Notes: generated by a model from the letters alone, not told the origin. DNA of 64,000 nt from JBCBSP01 sp964550935 (GCA_964550935.1 CAZKBB010000001.1:65176-129175); one strand, 5' to 3'. Shown: positions 17,745 through 26,442, counted from the stretch's first letter. A program made the numbers and translations.

Positions 17745-17918
17745 GAGTGTCAGACCTGTGAGTGCGGCGCACGGGCCCGGGCGGCCCGTCGCGGCGGCGG
17801 AAATTGGGCGCCCGTCAGGCGCAAGTCAACCGAACCCGCGTGTTGCACGCTTAAGGCGCCGAAGATATAGATACCCGTATTGGTTGTTTATCATGGGGCG
17901 CTGACGGCGAGCGGGCGA

Positions 17919-18131
17919 ATGGACGATCCTTTCAATCATATCGGTCACGTGCCGCGGAAACCGGGCCCGGCGGCGGCCTATCTGATCGAGCTGCTCGAAT
18001 CCGCCTCGCTCCTGGCGAACGTATCTGATTTGCCGAACTCTAGCGCGATGCTCGCGGCGGCGGCCAAACTTGTCGATCAGGAATGCCGCGTCGTCACGAA
18101 CGCGCCGCCCCCGGGCCGCACGGACGCGTAG
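17919..18131 (+). CDS. small hypothetical protein
   Basis: A 70-residue frame from an ATG at 17919 (MDDPFNHIGHVPRKPGPAAA) to a TAG. An in-frame TTG at 17880 would add 13 residues. It contains an amphipathic helix YLIELLESASLLANVSDL followed by MLAAAAKLVDQECR. It fills the gap between divergent topA and convergent dprA (7 bp from its stop), has plausible composition and no signal peptide or membrane segment. No family recognised. No clear Shine-Dalgarno precedes it, so the call is tentative. Confidence 0.5.
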   Translation: MDDPFNHIGHVPRKPGPAAAYLIELLESASLLANVSDLPNSSAMLAAAAKLVDQECRVVTNAPPPGRTDA

Positions 18132-18138
18132 GCGCGCC

Positions 18139-19272
18139 TCAGTCCGGCTCGGGATAGACCGAGCGGACCATGCCCCCCGGCGCGATCTCGCAGCGCCCGG
18201 CGAGTTCCAGCTCCACCAGAGCGGCGGTCACCGCCCGGGCGCTTGCGCCTGTGAACCGGACAAGCTCGTCCTTCGACACCGGCGAGGGAGAAAGCAGCGC
18301 GGCCACCCGCTCGCGCACGGCGTCGGCCTCGCTCTCCAGCTGCGCCGGGTCGGGGCGCTCGTCTTCGTAGTCGAACCCTGACGGCTCGCTGAGGCGCGGG
18401 CGCTGCGCCCCGCGCAGAACGTCGAGGACATCGTCGGCGTCCTCGATGAGTGCGGCGCCTTCGCGCAGGAGCCGGTTCGCGCCCTTCGCCCTCGGGTCGA
18501 GCGGCGAGCCGGGCGCAGCCATCACCTCGCGGCCCTGCTCGGCGGCGAGGCGCGCGGTGATCAGTGAGCCTGAACGCTCGGCCGCCTCGATCACGACGAC
18601 CCCAAGCGAGAGCCCGGCGATCAGCCGGTTCCGACGTGGAAAATCGCGCGCCGAGGGCGAGTAGTCGGGCGGACTTTCCGACACGATGAGGCCACGCTCT
18701 GCGATCGCGCGGTGAAGCGTGTCGTGTTCGGGCGGATAGATGTTAGCGACGCCGCCGGCGAGCACGGCGATCGTGCCGGTGTCGAGCGCGCCGGCGTGGG
18801 CCGCCCCGTCGATGCCGCGCGCAAGGCCAGAGATCACCGTCACGCCGCGCTCGCCGAGCCCGCGCGCGATGTCGCCAGCGAAGCGCATGCCGACCGCCGA
18901 GGCGCTGCGCGCGCCGACGAGCGCGCAGGCCAGATCAGGCGAGGGGTCGAGCGGGCCGAGGGCGGTGATCACCGGCGGGGGCGGATCGATCGCGGCCAGA
19001 CGTTCGGGATAGTCCGGCTCGCATGCGGCGAGCAGACGCGCGCCGAGCGCCTCGGTGCGGGCCAGCTCCTCTTCGGCCTGGGCCCGGCTGACGACCTTGA
19101 GCGGATCGACGCGCCCGCCGCGCCTGGCCAGGCGCGGCAGGGCGTCAAGGGCCGCAGCCGGGGTCTCGAAGCGCTCGATCAGCTTGGCGAAGGTGACCGG
19201 GCCGACGCCCGGCGTTCGCGCCAGCCGCAGCCAGTCCGCGCGCTCGTCCGGCTTCAGCGCGCGCCGCTTCAC
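18139..19272 (-). CDS. dprA: DNA-processing protein DprA
   Basis: A 377-residue DprA/Smf protein. The N-terminal SAM-like helices include RLARTPGVGPVTFAKLIERF. The Rossmann core has ALVGARSASAVGMRFAG, VISGLARGIDGAAHAGAL, VLAGGVANIYPPEH and the FPRRNRLIAGLS-GVVVIEAAERSGSLITA block. The C-terminal winged helix is LVRFTGASARAVTAALVELE. DprA loads RecA on incoming single-stranded DNA in transformation and is common in non-competent bacteria too. A longer frame exists, but GTG at 19272 forms a GTGA overlap with the plsY stop and matches the family N-terminus. Confidence 0.93.
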   Translation of the reverse strand: MKRRALKPDERADWLRLARTPGVGPVTFAKLIERFETPAAALDALPRLARRGGRVDPLKVVSRAQAEEELARTEALGARLLAACEPDYPERLAAIDPPPPVITALGPLDPSPDLACALVGARSASAVGMRFAGDIARGLGERGVTVISGLARGIDGAAHAGALDTGTIAVLAGGVANIYPPEHDTLHRAIAERGLIVSESPPDYSPSARDFPRRNRLIAGLSLGVVVIEAAERSGSLITARLAAEQGREVMAAPGSPLDPRAKGANRLLREGAALIEDADDVLDVLRGAQRPRLSEPSGFDYEDERPDPAQLESEADAVRERVAALLSPSPVSKDELVRFTGASARAVTAALVELELAGRCEIAPGGMVRSVYPEPD

Positions 19273-19865
19273 GCCTTTGCGCCGATGCGCGGTTCGTCGC
19301 CGCTTGCGATGCGCGCGATGTTGGCGCGGTGACGCCAGAACAGCACGGCTGCGAGCACCAGGGCCATCAGCGCGGCGTCGGGCCGGGCGAAGGCGAGGCA
19401 CAGGACAGGCGCGGCGATCGCGGTCACCAGCGCGGCGAGCGAGGACATGCGGAAGACGAGCGCGGTCCCGAGCCAGGTCAGGCAGGCGAGGATCCCGACC
19501 GGCCACACCACGGCGATCAGAACGCCGAGAAAGGTCGCAACGCCCTTGCCCCCGTTGAACCTCAGCCAGATCGGGAAGCAATGCCCGATGAAGGCCGCCG
19601 CGCCGGCGATGAGCCCGGCCTCGACGCTGAAGATCGCGGTGAGGAGCAGTGCGGCGCCGCCGGCCTTGCCGGCGTCCAGCACGAGGGTGGCGAGGGCGAG
19701 ATCCTTGCGCCCGGTGCGCAGGACGTTGGTCGCGCCGATATTGCCCGATCCGATCTGACGGATGTCGCCGAGGCCGGACAGCCGTACGAGCACGAGGCCG
19801 AACGGAATCGAGCCGAGCAGATAGCCGCCGATCGCGGCGATGAGATAGACGGCGATGTCGGGCAT
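19269..19865 (-). CDS. plsY: glycerol-3-phosphate acyltransferase PlsY
   Basis: A 198-residue inner-membrane acyltransferase with five to seven hydrophobic segments. All three PlsY motifs are present: GSIPFGLVLVRLSGLGDIR with SGNIGATNVLRTGRK, then HCFPIWLRFNGGKGVATFLG, and the C-terminal FWRHRANIARI. PlsY transfers acyl groups from acyl-phosphate to glycerol-3-phosphate, the first step of phospholipid synthesis. Its ATG overlaps the stop of the upstream dihydroorotase-like gene by one base (TGATG), so it is translated with the pyrimidine genes and coupled to dprA downstream. Confidence 0.96.
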   Translation of the reverse strand: MPDIAVYLIAAIGGYLLGSIPFGLVLVRLSGLGDIRQIGSGNIGATNVLRTGRKDLALATLVLDAGKAGGAALLLTAIFSVEAGLIAGAAAFIGHCFPIWLRFNGGKGVATFLGVLIAVVWPVGILACLTWLGTALVFRMSSLAALVTAIAAPVLCLAFARPDAALMALVLAAVLFWRHRANIARIASGDEPRIGAKA

Positions 19866-21130
19866 CAGTCCCCGCGCTCCGGTTGTGCGATGATCGCTCC
19901 TTCGACGAGCGTGATCAAGACGCGCCCGAATAGGCGCCGGCCTTCGAACGCGCTCGGCGCGGCGCAGGCGAGGGGGTCACGGCCGTAGACGACCGGGGCG
20001 TCGGGCTTGAACGCCACCAGGTCCGCCGGCGCGCCGGGCTCAAGCCGGCCCTGGGGCAGATCGAGCAGATCGGCCGGCCCGCTGGTGACCGCGCGCAGAG
20101 CGTCGATGAGCGCCATGCGCCCGTCCTGGGCAAGCGTGCAAAGCGCCGGCAGAAGCGCTTCCAGCGAGGCCGAGCCGGGCTCGGCCTCCGGGAAGGGGTG
20201 ACCCTTCGCCTCGCCGGTGCAGGCGCGATGATCGGAGACCACGGCGTCGATCAGGCCCTGCGAGAGCGCGTCGATCAGCGCCTCGCGGTCGGCTTCCGCG
20301 CGCAAGGGCGGCTCCAGGCGGAAGCGTGCGTCGAAGCCGCCCGCGTCCACCTCATTGAACATGAGATGCGTCACCGGAGCGCTGGCGGCGAGTTCGAGCC
20401 CGCGCTTTCTCGCCGCGCCCAGCGCTGAGAGCCCGTCGCGCGTGGTGACGCGATCGAACAGCAGCTTCGCGCCGGTCAGCTCGGCCAACGCCGCGGCGCG
20501 CTCGACGGCGATGCGTTCGCTCTGGGCGGGGCGTGCAGGAAGGCCGAGGCGCATGGCCAGATCGCTCTCGCTGGCGACCGTGTCGGCGGCGAGATGAGCG
20601 TCCTCCGGGCGCAAGCCCACCCAAGTCTCGAACACGCTGGCATAGCTGAGCGCGCGGCGCAGCAGACGCGTGTCGGCGACCGGGCGTCCCCCGTCGCCGA
20701 TCAGCGCGGCGCCGGAGCGCAGCATCAGTCCGATCTCGCCCATCTCTCCGCAGGCGTCGACCAGAAGCCCGGCGGGCAGAAGCCGCACCGCGCTCGTCAG
20801 CGCGGCGGCCTCCACCGCGGTGAAGTGTTCCGGCGCGCTGAGGCCCGAGCCGCTGTCCGGCGCCAGGACGAGCGTAGTGACCCCGCCCGCAGCTGCGGCG
20901 CGCGCGCTCGCTTCAAGTCCGCTGCGCCCCGAGCCGCCTGGCTTGGTCCAGCAGCGCAGATCGATCAGGCCGGGGGCCAGGCACGCGCCGTCCAGATCGA
21001 TCACCTGTTCGTCGTCGAGGGGCTCCAGCGCGCCGGTCTCGGCGATCAGCCCATCGTGCACGCGAAGCGCTGAGATCTCGTCGCGTCCCGAGGCCGGATC
21101 GATGAGGCGGGCGTTGCGCAGAAGGATCAT
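19865..21130 (-). CDS. dihydroorotase-like protein, probably catalytically inactive (PyrC'/PyrX type)
   Basis: A 421-residue amidohydrolase-fold protein beginning MILLRNARLIDPASGRDE. Its position directly after pyrB (ATGA overlap) and its blocks GDGGRPVADTRLLRRAL and SDHRACTGEAKGHPF mark it as dihydroorotase-like. However, the metal-binding HxH that follows APGLIDL in active enzymes is replaced by Arg59-Cys60-Trp61. This resembles the inactive PyrC' subunits that pair with PyrB in Pseudomonas and are needed for aspartate transcarbamoylase assembly. I infer a structural role; a true pyrC should lie elsewhere. The ATG at 21130 is chosen; the upstream extension is Arg-rich shadow sequence. Confidence 0.85.
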   Translation of the reverse strand: MILLRNARLIDPASGRDEISALRVHDGLIAETGALEPLDDEQVIDLDGACLAPGLIDLRCWTKPGGSGRSGLEASARAAAAGGVTTLVLAPDSGSGLSAPEHFTAVEAAALTSAVRLLPAGLLVDACGEMGEIGLMLRSGAALIGDGGRPVADTRLLRRALSYASVFETWVGLRPEDAHLAADTVASESDLAMRLGLPARPAQSERIAVERAAALAELTGAKLLFDRVTTRDGLSALGAARKRGLELAASAPVTHLMFNEVDAGGFDARFRLEPPLRAEADREALIDALSQGLIDAVVSDHRACTGEAKGHPFPEAEPGSASLEALLPALCTLAQDGRMALIDALRAVTSGPADLLDLPQGRLEPGAPADLVAFKPDAPVVYGRDPLACAAPSAFEGRRLFGRVLITLVEGAIIAQPERGD

Positions 21131-22116
21131 GCCCCGTCCTCCACGCCGTCGCCGCCGTCGCGGAAGGTCTGGTTGGGCGATCGCCCGGTGATGAGTTCGA
21201 GCACGGCCATGCGCACGGTGACTCCGGCTTCGGCCTGCTCCAGGATCACGGCGCGTTCGGGATCGTCGGCGAGCGCGCCATCGATCTCCACGCCGCGGTT
21301 CATTGGACCGGGGTGCATGACGAGGCAATCCGGCGCGGCGCGCTCCAGCCGGTCATGGTTGAGGCCGTAGAGCGCGGCGTACTCGCGGTCGGACGGGATC
21401 AGCCCGCCGTCCATGCGCTCCTTCTGCATGCGCAGCGCCATGACCGCGTCGCAGCCCTCCAGCGCCTCGTCGAGATCATGGAAGATGCGCACGCCCCACC
21501 GGTCGGCGTCGGCGGGCAGCAGGGTCGCCGGTCCGCACAGGCGCACCTCGGCGTTCAACAGGTTCAGGAGCGACACGTTCGAGCGCGCCACGCGCGAGTG
21601 CAGGATGTCGCCGACGATGCAGATCCGCTTGCCGCCGACCTCGCCCCAGCGGCGAGTGAGCGTGAAGGCGTCCAGGAGCGCCTGGGTCGGGTGCTCATGC
21701 GCGCCGTCCCCGCCGTTGAGGATGGAGGCGCCGGTGACGGTTCCGAAATACGCCGCCGCGCCCGGGGCGCGATGGCGCACCACCAGCACGTCGGGCCTCA
21801 TGGCGTTCAGATTGAGCGCGGTGTCGGCGAGGCTCTCGCCCTTGGAGATCGAGGCCGAGCCGGCGGCGAAATTCATCACGTCGGCGCCCAGGCGTTTGGC
21901 GGCGATCTCGAAGCTGGCGAGCGTGCGCGTGGAGTTCTCGAAAAACAGGTTCACGACCACGAGGCCCGAAAGCGTATCGAGCGTCTTTGCGTGCGAGCGG
22001 TTGCGGTCGAAATGGGTCTCGGCGCGTTCAAAGATGAGGCGGACATCGACCGGGTTCAGCGCCCCGACCGAGATCAGGCTTCGATGGGGGAAGTCGTAGC
22101 TGAAGCCTGACGCCAT
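21127..22116 (-). CDS. pyrB: aspartate carbamoyltransferase catalytic subunit
   Basis: A 329-residue ATCase. Carbamoyl-phosphate binding residues lie in FFENSTRTLASFEIAAKRL and HEHPTQALLDAFTL. The aspartate-side loop is ALRMQKERM, and the C-terminal HPGPMNRGVEI is intact. It condenses carbamoyl phosphate and L-aspartate in pyrimidine synthesis. The KGESLADTALNL segment supplies the 80s-loop Ser and Lys. It begins with the ATG at 22116 and shares an ATGA overlap with the pseudo-dihydroorotase gene, the usual PyrB-PyrC' pairing. It leads a pyrB-pyrC'-plsY-dprA operon. Confidence 0.96.
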   Translation of the reverse strand: MASGFSYDFPHRSLISVGALNPVDVRLIFERAETHFDRNRSHAKTLDTLSGLVVVNLFFENSTRTLASFEIAAKRLGADVMNFAAGSASISKGESLADTALNLNAMRPDVLVVRHRAPGAAAYFGTVTGASILNGGDGAHEHPTQALLDAFTLTRRWGEVGGKRICIVGDILHSRVARSNVSLLNLLNAEVRLCGPATLLPADADRWGVRIFHDLDEALEGCDAVMALRMQKERMDGGLIPSDREYAALYGLNHDRLERAAPDCLVMHPGPMNRGVEIDGALADDPERAVILEQAEAGVTVRMAVLELITGRSPNQTFRDGGDGVEDGA

Positions 22117-22183
22117 GGGCTCGCCCCGAAGCTTGATACGCGCCGGCGCGGTATAGGCCCGCAGGCGCGGCGCGGCAAGCCGC

Positions 22184-23095
22184 TCAGAGGCTTAGCGCGA
22201 GCCCCGCCGCGATCGGCATGACGAGCGCGCTTGTCAGGACCGACAGCGTGATGACGCCGGCCGCGAGCCCGGTCTCGGCTTCGAACTCGGCCGCCATGGC
22301 GTAGACGAACGCCGCAGACGGCGCTGCGCCCGCGAGCACCAGGAGCGCGAACGCCTCGCCCTTAAGCCCGAAGGCCAGAGCGATCGCGGCGAAGATCACC
22401 GGGCCGGCGAGCGTGCGCACGCCCGCCCCGACCAGGAGCGCGGCCACGCGGCCCTTCAGGGCGGCGAAGTCGAGCCCGGCCCCCATGGCCAGGAGAATCA
22501 CCGCGAGCGAGCCTGAACCGACCGCCTCCAGCGCGTCGGTCAGCCAGACGGGAAGCGCGAGGCCGGACAGCGAAACCGCGCAGCCCGCGAGCGCGGCGAG
22601 CACCACCGGGTCGGCGGCGATGCGCCGGACCGCGCGCTGCGGCGAGGCGTTCGAGGCCAGGAGCGTGAACATCGTCACGAAGGAGAGCCCGCCGGCGACC
22701 ACGCCTGCGCCGACGGCCGCGGCGGCGGCGTCGGCCCCCTCAGGGCCCAGGAGCCGCTGGGCGATCGCAAGGACGAGCACCACGTTCCACGCCGCCCCGG
22801 CCGAGGCCACGGGCGCTGCGGCCTCGCCCGGCAGCGCGAGCGCGCGTGTCGCCAGGAGGCCGAGCGCGACCGTCGCAAGCGTGGCGATAGCGGCGGCGGC
22901 CGCGATCGTGCCCGCTCCTGAGAAGTCCGCCCCAGCGGTCGTGGTGAACAGGATCGCGGGCAGCAGGACGCGATAATTCAGTACGTTCACCCCACCCCAG
23001 AGCGGGCGCGGCATCCAGCCGGAGGCGCGCACCGCGTAGCCGGCCGCGATTACGGCGAAGACCGGCGCGAAGGCGGAGAGGATCACCCCGGTCAC
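22184..23095 (-). CDS. AEC family transporter (second of a tandem pair)
   Basis: A 303-residue auxin-efflux-carrier family permease with about ten membrane segments in two five-helix halves. N-terminal VFAVIAAGYAVRASGWM and WGGVNVLNYRVLLPAILF, and C-terminal LKGEAFALLVLAGAAPSAAF with FVYAMAAEF, are typical. GTG at 23095 makes a GTGA overlap with the upstream AEC gene. The long frame that runs on to 23593 is shadow coding of that neighbour. AEC proteins move small organic acids or auxin-like compounds. It resembles its neighbour (both have WGGVN-L-Y), suggesting tandem duplication. Confidence 0.88.
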   Translation of the reverse strand: MTGVILSAFAPVFAVIAAGYAVRASGWMPRPLWGGVNVLNYRVLLPAILFTTTAGADFSGAGTIAAAAAIATLATVALGLLATRALALPGEAAAPVASAGAAWNVVLVLAIAQRLLGPEGADAAAAAVGAGVVAGGLSFVTMFTLLASNASPQRAVRRIAADPVVLAALAGCAVSLSGLALPVWLTDALEAVGSGSLAVILLAMGAGLDFAALKGRVAALLVGAGVRTLAGPVIFAAIALAFGLKGEAFALLVLAGAAPSAAFVYAMAAEFEAETGLAAGVITLSVLTSALVMPIAAGLALSL

Positions 23096-24006
23096 AGCGC
23101 GAACCCGACCCAGAGCGGCAGCGAGACGAAGGCGAGCACGGTGGTGGCCGTGACGTGCCCCGCGGTCAGGCGCGCGTCTCCGCCCATCTCGCGCGCGAGC
23201 ACGTAGCTGGCCGCCGCACCCGGGGTCGCGCCCACCGCGGTGAGCACGCCGAGCGCGACGCCCTCCACCGCGAAGGCGCGCCCCAGCGCGTAGAAAACCA
23301 GCGGGGCGACGACGAGCTTCAGCGTGACCGCGAGCGCAAGCAGCATGGGCCGGGCCTTGAGCGCGGAGAAGTCGAGCCCGGCGCCGATGCACAGAAGGAT
23401 GAGCGGCAGGGCCGCGCGCCCGGCGAGGGCGGCGGTGTCGGCCACAGGTCCCGCCTGGAACAGCCCAAGCGCGTTGGCCGCCGCCCCGGCGAGGCAGGCG
23501 ATGATGAGCGGGTTGGTGGCGATCCGGCCGGCCACGCGGCGCGCATCCGGGCGGACCTCGCTGGCACCCCAGATGGAGAGCACCGCCACGCACATCACGT
23601 TGATCAGCGGCACGGTGGGGGCGAACACCAGAGCGGCGAGCGCGGCGCCCTCAGGCCCGAACGCGCCAGGCGCCAGTGCGAGCAGAACGAAGCCGTTCCA
23701 GCGCGCCGCGCCCTGAAACAGCGAGGTGTAGGCCGGTCCGTCCACGGGCAGGCATGCGAAAGCGAGCCCGATCGCGCCCATCGCGATGAAGCCGAGCGTG
23801 ACCGCGACCAGAAACGCGCCCGCCGGCAGGCCGGCATAGTCGGCCGTGGAGATCGTAGCGAACAGGAGCGCGGGCAGAAGCGCCTGGTATGAGAGCCGGT
23901 TGACCCCGCCCCACAGCTCGGCTCTGACCAGACCGGTGCGTCTGAGCGCCCATCCGAGCGCGATCACGCCCCCGATGGGGATCAGGGCCTCGACGACCGG
24001 GTTCAC
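23092..24006 (-). CDS. AEC family transporter (first of a tandem pair)
   Basis: A 304-residue permease of the same family, starting MNPVVEALIPIGGVIALGWA with GTG at 24006. LWGGVNRLSYQALLPALLFA is the conserved first-half motif. The crossover regions hold GAARWNGFVLLALA and ATPGAAASYVLAREMGGDA. It is coupled to ruvX upstream and to the second AEC gene downstream, each by a GTGA overlap. The ligand is not predictable. The two may act separately or as a heteromer; the tight coupling suggests matched amounts. Confidence 0.88.
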   Translation of the reverse strand: MNPVVEALIPIGGVIALGWALRRTGLVRAELWGGVNRLSYQALLPALLFATISTADYAGLPAGAFLVAVTLGFIAMGAIGLAFACLPVDGPAYTSLFQGAARWNGFVLLALAPGAFGPEGAALAALVFAPTVPLINVMCVAVLSIWGASEVRPDARRVAGRIATNPLIIACLAGAAANALGLFQAGPVADTAALAGRAALPLILLCIGAGLDFSALKARPMLLALAVTLKLVVAPLVFYALGRAFAVEGVALGVLTAVGATPGAAASYVLAREMGGDARLTAGHVTATTVLAFVSLPLWVGFAL

Positions 24007-24476
24007 GCCTCGGGCCCGCCGCCGGTCGCCTCGCCGCGCAACGCCGCGAGCGCGCTTTCAAGGATGATCGCGGCCGCTTCGGCGTCGATATAGCGTTTGA
24101 AGTCCTCAGGCCGCACGCCGGCCTCGCGCAGGCGCTCCTCCGCGGCGAAGGTGGACAGGCGCTCGTCCTGATAGGCGATCGGGATGTCGCGCAGGCGCAG
24201 AAGATTGGTCGCCAGCGAGCGCGCGGACTGGGCGCGCTTGCCGTCCCCGCCGTCCATGTGCATCGGCAGCCCGATGATCAGCCCGCGGCAGCGGCGCGCG
24301 TCATAGAGCGTGAAGAGCGCTTCGGCGTCTCGAGTGAATTTCACCCTTTGGATCGTCTCTACGGGCGTGACGACCTTGCGCGCCGCGTCGCACACGGCGA
24401 CCCCGAGCGTCTTTGAGCCGGGGTCGACCGCCATCAGCGGACCGTCGGGCAGGTGGGCGAGATCGAGAAACAGCAT
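24003..24476 (-). CDS. ruvX: Holliday junction resolvase-like protein RuvX/YqgF
   Basis: A 157-residue RNase H-fold nuclease. Metal-binding acids fit MAVDPGSKTLGVAVCD, the YQDERLSTFAAEERL helix and YIDAEAAAIILESAL. IIGLPMHMDGGDGKRA is the conserved phosphate-side loop. YqgF acts in 16S rRNA 5' processing and possibly recombination. It begins with the ATG at 24476, divergent from gatC, and is first in a coupled set with two AEC transporter genes. Confidence 0.93.
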   Translation of the reverse strand: MLFLDLAHLPDGPLMAVDPGSKTLGVAVCDAARKVVTPVETIQRVKFTRDAEALFTLYDARRCRGLIIGLPMHMDGGDGKRAQSARSLATNLLRLRDIPIAYQDERLSTFAAEERLREAGVRPEDFKRYIDAEAAAIILESALAALRGEATGGGPEA

Positions 24477-24490
24477 GGCGGCGAGGTTTA

Positions 24491-24529
24491 GGCCCGCGCG
24501 CGGCGCAGCGAAAGAGCGCCGCGCGGGCT
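24491..24529. other. GC-rich hairpin in the ruvX/gatC divergent region
   Basis: GCCCGCGCG-CG-GCGC (24492-24506) is complementary to GCGCCGCGCGGGC (24516-24528) with a two-base bulge and a nine-base loop. It lies between the ruvX start and the putative gatC promoter and could insulate the two. No T-run follows on either strand beyond TTCTT. Confidence 0.4.
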
Positions 24530-24531
24530 TC

Positions 24532-24560
24532 TTGCGCCTGCGAAGGGGCGTTGATACTCA
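24532..24560 (+). promoter_or_regulatory. possible gatC promoter
   Basis: TTGCGC at 24532-24537 and TACTCA at 24555-24560 with a 17-bp spacer, about 40 bp before the gatC ATG. Judged by eye against a sigma70-like consensus; not tested. Confidence 0.3.
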
Positions 24561-24599
24561 GCACTGGTCTAGTTCCTCCCGTCATGCGGAGCGTTTTTC

Positions 24600-24887
24600 A
24601 TGTCCGTCACACAGGACGACGTCCGGCGCATCGCGCGGCTGGCGCGCATCGCCGAGCCGGCCGACCGGCTCGAACCGCTCACCGCCGAGCTGAACGGCAT
24701 CCTCGATTGGGTCGAGCAGCTCAACGAGGTCGATGTCGAGGGCGTGGAGCCCATGACCACGGTCGCGCCGACGCACCTGCCCCTGCGCGAGGACGCGGTG
24801 ACTGACGGCGGCATCCGCGACGCGGTCCTGAAGAATGCGCCGAAGGCCGAAGAGGGCTTCTTCGTCGCGCCCAAGAGCGTGGAGTAG
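24600..24887 (+). CDS. gatC: Asp-tRNA(Asn)/Glu-tRNA(Gln) amidotransferase subunit C
   Basis: A 95-residue GatC. QDDVRRIARLARI and LTAELNGILDWVEQLNEVDV are the conserved helices, VEPMTTVAPTHLPLREDAV is the belt that wraps GatA, and NAPKAEEGFFVAPKSVE is the conserved C-terminus. It stabilises the GatAB complex that amidates misacylated tRNAs. It starts with the ATG at 24600 and is followed five bases after its stop by gatA, so this is the operon's first gene. Confidence 0.96.
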   Translation: MSVTQDDVRRIARLARIAEPADRLEPLTAELNGILDWVEQLNEVDVEGVEPMTTVAPTHLPLREDAVTDGGIRDAVLKNAPKAEEGFFVAPKSVE

Positions 24888-24892
24888 CGCCG

Positions 24893-26374
24893 GTGACCGA
24901 CTTCTCCGATCTCACGCTCGAACAGGCTCTCGACGGGCTGCGCGCGAAGGACTTCTCCGCGGTGGAGCTCGCCGAGTTCACCGTCGCGCGCGCCGAAGCG
25001 GCGCAAGGTGCGCTGAATTGCTTCACCGTGATCGATGGCGAGCGCGCTCGCGACATGGCCAAGGCCAGCGACGAACGCATCGCGAAGGGCCAGGCGCGCG
25101 CGCTCGAGGGCGCGCCGATCGCGATCAAGGACCTGTTCGCGGTCGATGGGGTGGAGACCACGGCCTCGTCGAACATCCTGAAAGGCTTCAAGCCGCCCTA
25201 CGAGTCCACCGTCACGCAGAATCTGTGGGACGCCGGCGCGGTGTTCTTCGGCAAGACCGCCATGGACGAGTTCGCCATGGGCTCCTCCAACGAGACCGCC
25301 GCGAGCGGTCCAGTGGTGAACCCGTGGCGCGCGAACGGCTCCGACGAGAAGCTTGTACCCGGCGGCTCGTCGGGCGGTTCGGCGGCCGCGCTTGCGGCCG
25401 GGATCAGCTACGGCGCGACGGGCACCGACACCGGCGGTTCGATCCGCCAGCCCGCCGCCTTCACCGGGCTCGTCGGGGTGAAGCCCACCTATGGGCGCTG
25501 TTCGCGCTGGGGCGTGGTGGCCTTCGCCTCCTCGCTCGACCATCCCGGCCCCTTCGGCAAGACGGTGAAGGACGCCGCGATCCTGACGCGCGAGATGTCC
25601 GGGCCCGATCCGAAGGACTCCACCTCTTATCCCGGCGACGTTCCCGACTTCGCCGCGGCGGTGGGGCGCTCTGTGAAGGGGCTGAAGATCGGCGTGCCGA
25701 AGGAATACCGCATCGACGGCATGCCCGGCGCGATCGAGACGCTCTGGTCCCAAGGCGTGGAGTGGCTGAAGGCCGCCGGCTGCGAGATCGTCGACGTCTC
25801 CCTGCCGATGACCAAATACGCCCTGCCGGCCTATTACATCATCGCCCCGGCGGAGGCCTCCTCGAACCTGGCGCGCTATGACGGCATCCGCTATGGCGCG
25901 CGCGTCGAGGGCGAGGACCTGATCGACACCTACGAGAAGACCCGCGGCGCGGGCTTCGGCAACGAGGTCCAGCGCCGCATCATGATCGGCGCCTACGTGC
26001 TCTCGGCGGGATATTACGACGCCTATTACCTCAAGGCTCTGAAGGTGCGCCGGCGCATCCTGGAAGACTTCGAGCAGGCGTTTGAAACGGTCGATGCGCT
26101 CTTGACCCCGGCGACCCCGTCGGCCGCGTTCGCGATCGGCTCGAAAGCGAACGCCAGCCCGATCGAGATGTATCTGAACGACGTCTTCACGGTGACCGCC
26201 AACATCGCCGGCGTTCCGGCCATCTCGGTGCCGGCGGGTCTGGACGAGACCGGCTTGCCGCTCGGCCTCCAGGTCATCACCCGCGCGCTCGACGAAGAGA
26301 CGATGTTCGCGACCGCCGCCGCCATCGAAGACGCGGCCGGGTTCGACGCGAAGCCGGAGATGTGGTGGGCGTAG
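24893..26374 (+). CDS. gatA: Asp-tRNA(Asn)/Glu-tRNA(Gln) amidotransferase subunit A
   Basis: A 493-residue amidase-signature enzyme. The catalytic triad is Lys79 in PIAIKDLF, cis-Ser159 in PGGSSGGSAAALAAG and nucleophile Ser183 in GTDTGGSIRQPAAF. GatA releases ammonia from glutamine and passes it to GatB. It starts with a GTG at 24893. The reading frame is intact. Its stop lies 21 bp before an inverted-repeat element carrying a GIY-YIG gene, which separates it from gatB. Confidence 0.97.
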   Translation: MTDFSDLTLEQALDGLRAKDFSAVELAEFTVARAEAAQGALNCFTVIDGERARDMAKASDERIAKGQARALEGAPIAIKDLFAVDGVETTASSNILKGFKPPYESTVTQNLWDAGAVFFGKTAMDEFAMGSSNETAASGPVVNPWRANGSDEKLVPGGSSGGSAAALAAGISYGATGTDTGGSIRQPAAFTGLVGVKPTYGRCSRWGVVAFASSLDHPGPFGKTVKDAAILTREMSGPDPKDSTSYPGDVPDFAAAVGRSVKGLKIGVPKEYRIDGMPGAIETLWSQGVEWLKAAGCEIVDVSLPMTKYALPAYYIIAPAEASSNLARYDGIRYGARVEGEDLIDTYEKTRGAGFGNEVQRRIMIGAYVLSAGYYDAYYLKALKVRRRILEDFEQAFETVDALLTPATPSAAFAIGSKANASPIEMYLNDVFTVTANIAGVPAISVPAGLDETGLPLGLQVITRALDEETMFATAAAIEDAAGFDAKPEMWWA

Positions 26375-26395
26375 CGGGGTAGCCGCTCACGTCTC

Positions 26396-26442
26396 CTCAC
26401 GCGTCATCCCCCGGCTTGTCCGGGGGGACCCATTCCGGTCGG
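26396..26442 (+). repeat. left palindromic repeat of the GIY-YIG unit
   Basis: A 47-bp element reading CTCACGCGTCAT, then a hairpin CCCCCGG-CTTGT-CCGGGGG (26408-26426), then ACCCATTCCGGTCGG. Its reverse complement reappears at 26795-26838 on the far side of the GIY-YIG gene, with the outer and inner flanks conserved and the stem bases covariant. Confidence 0.85.
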
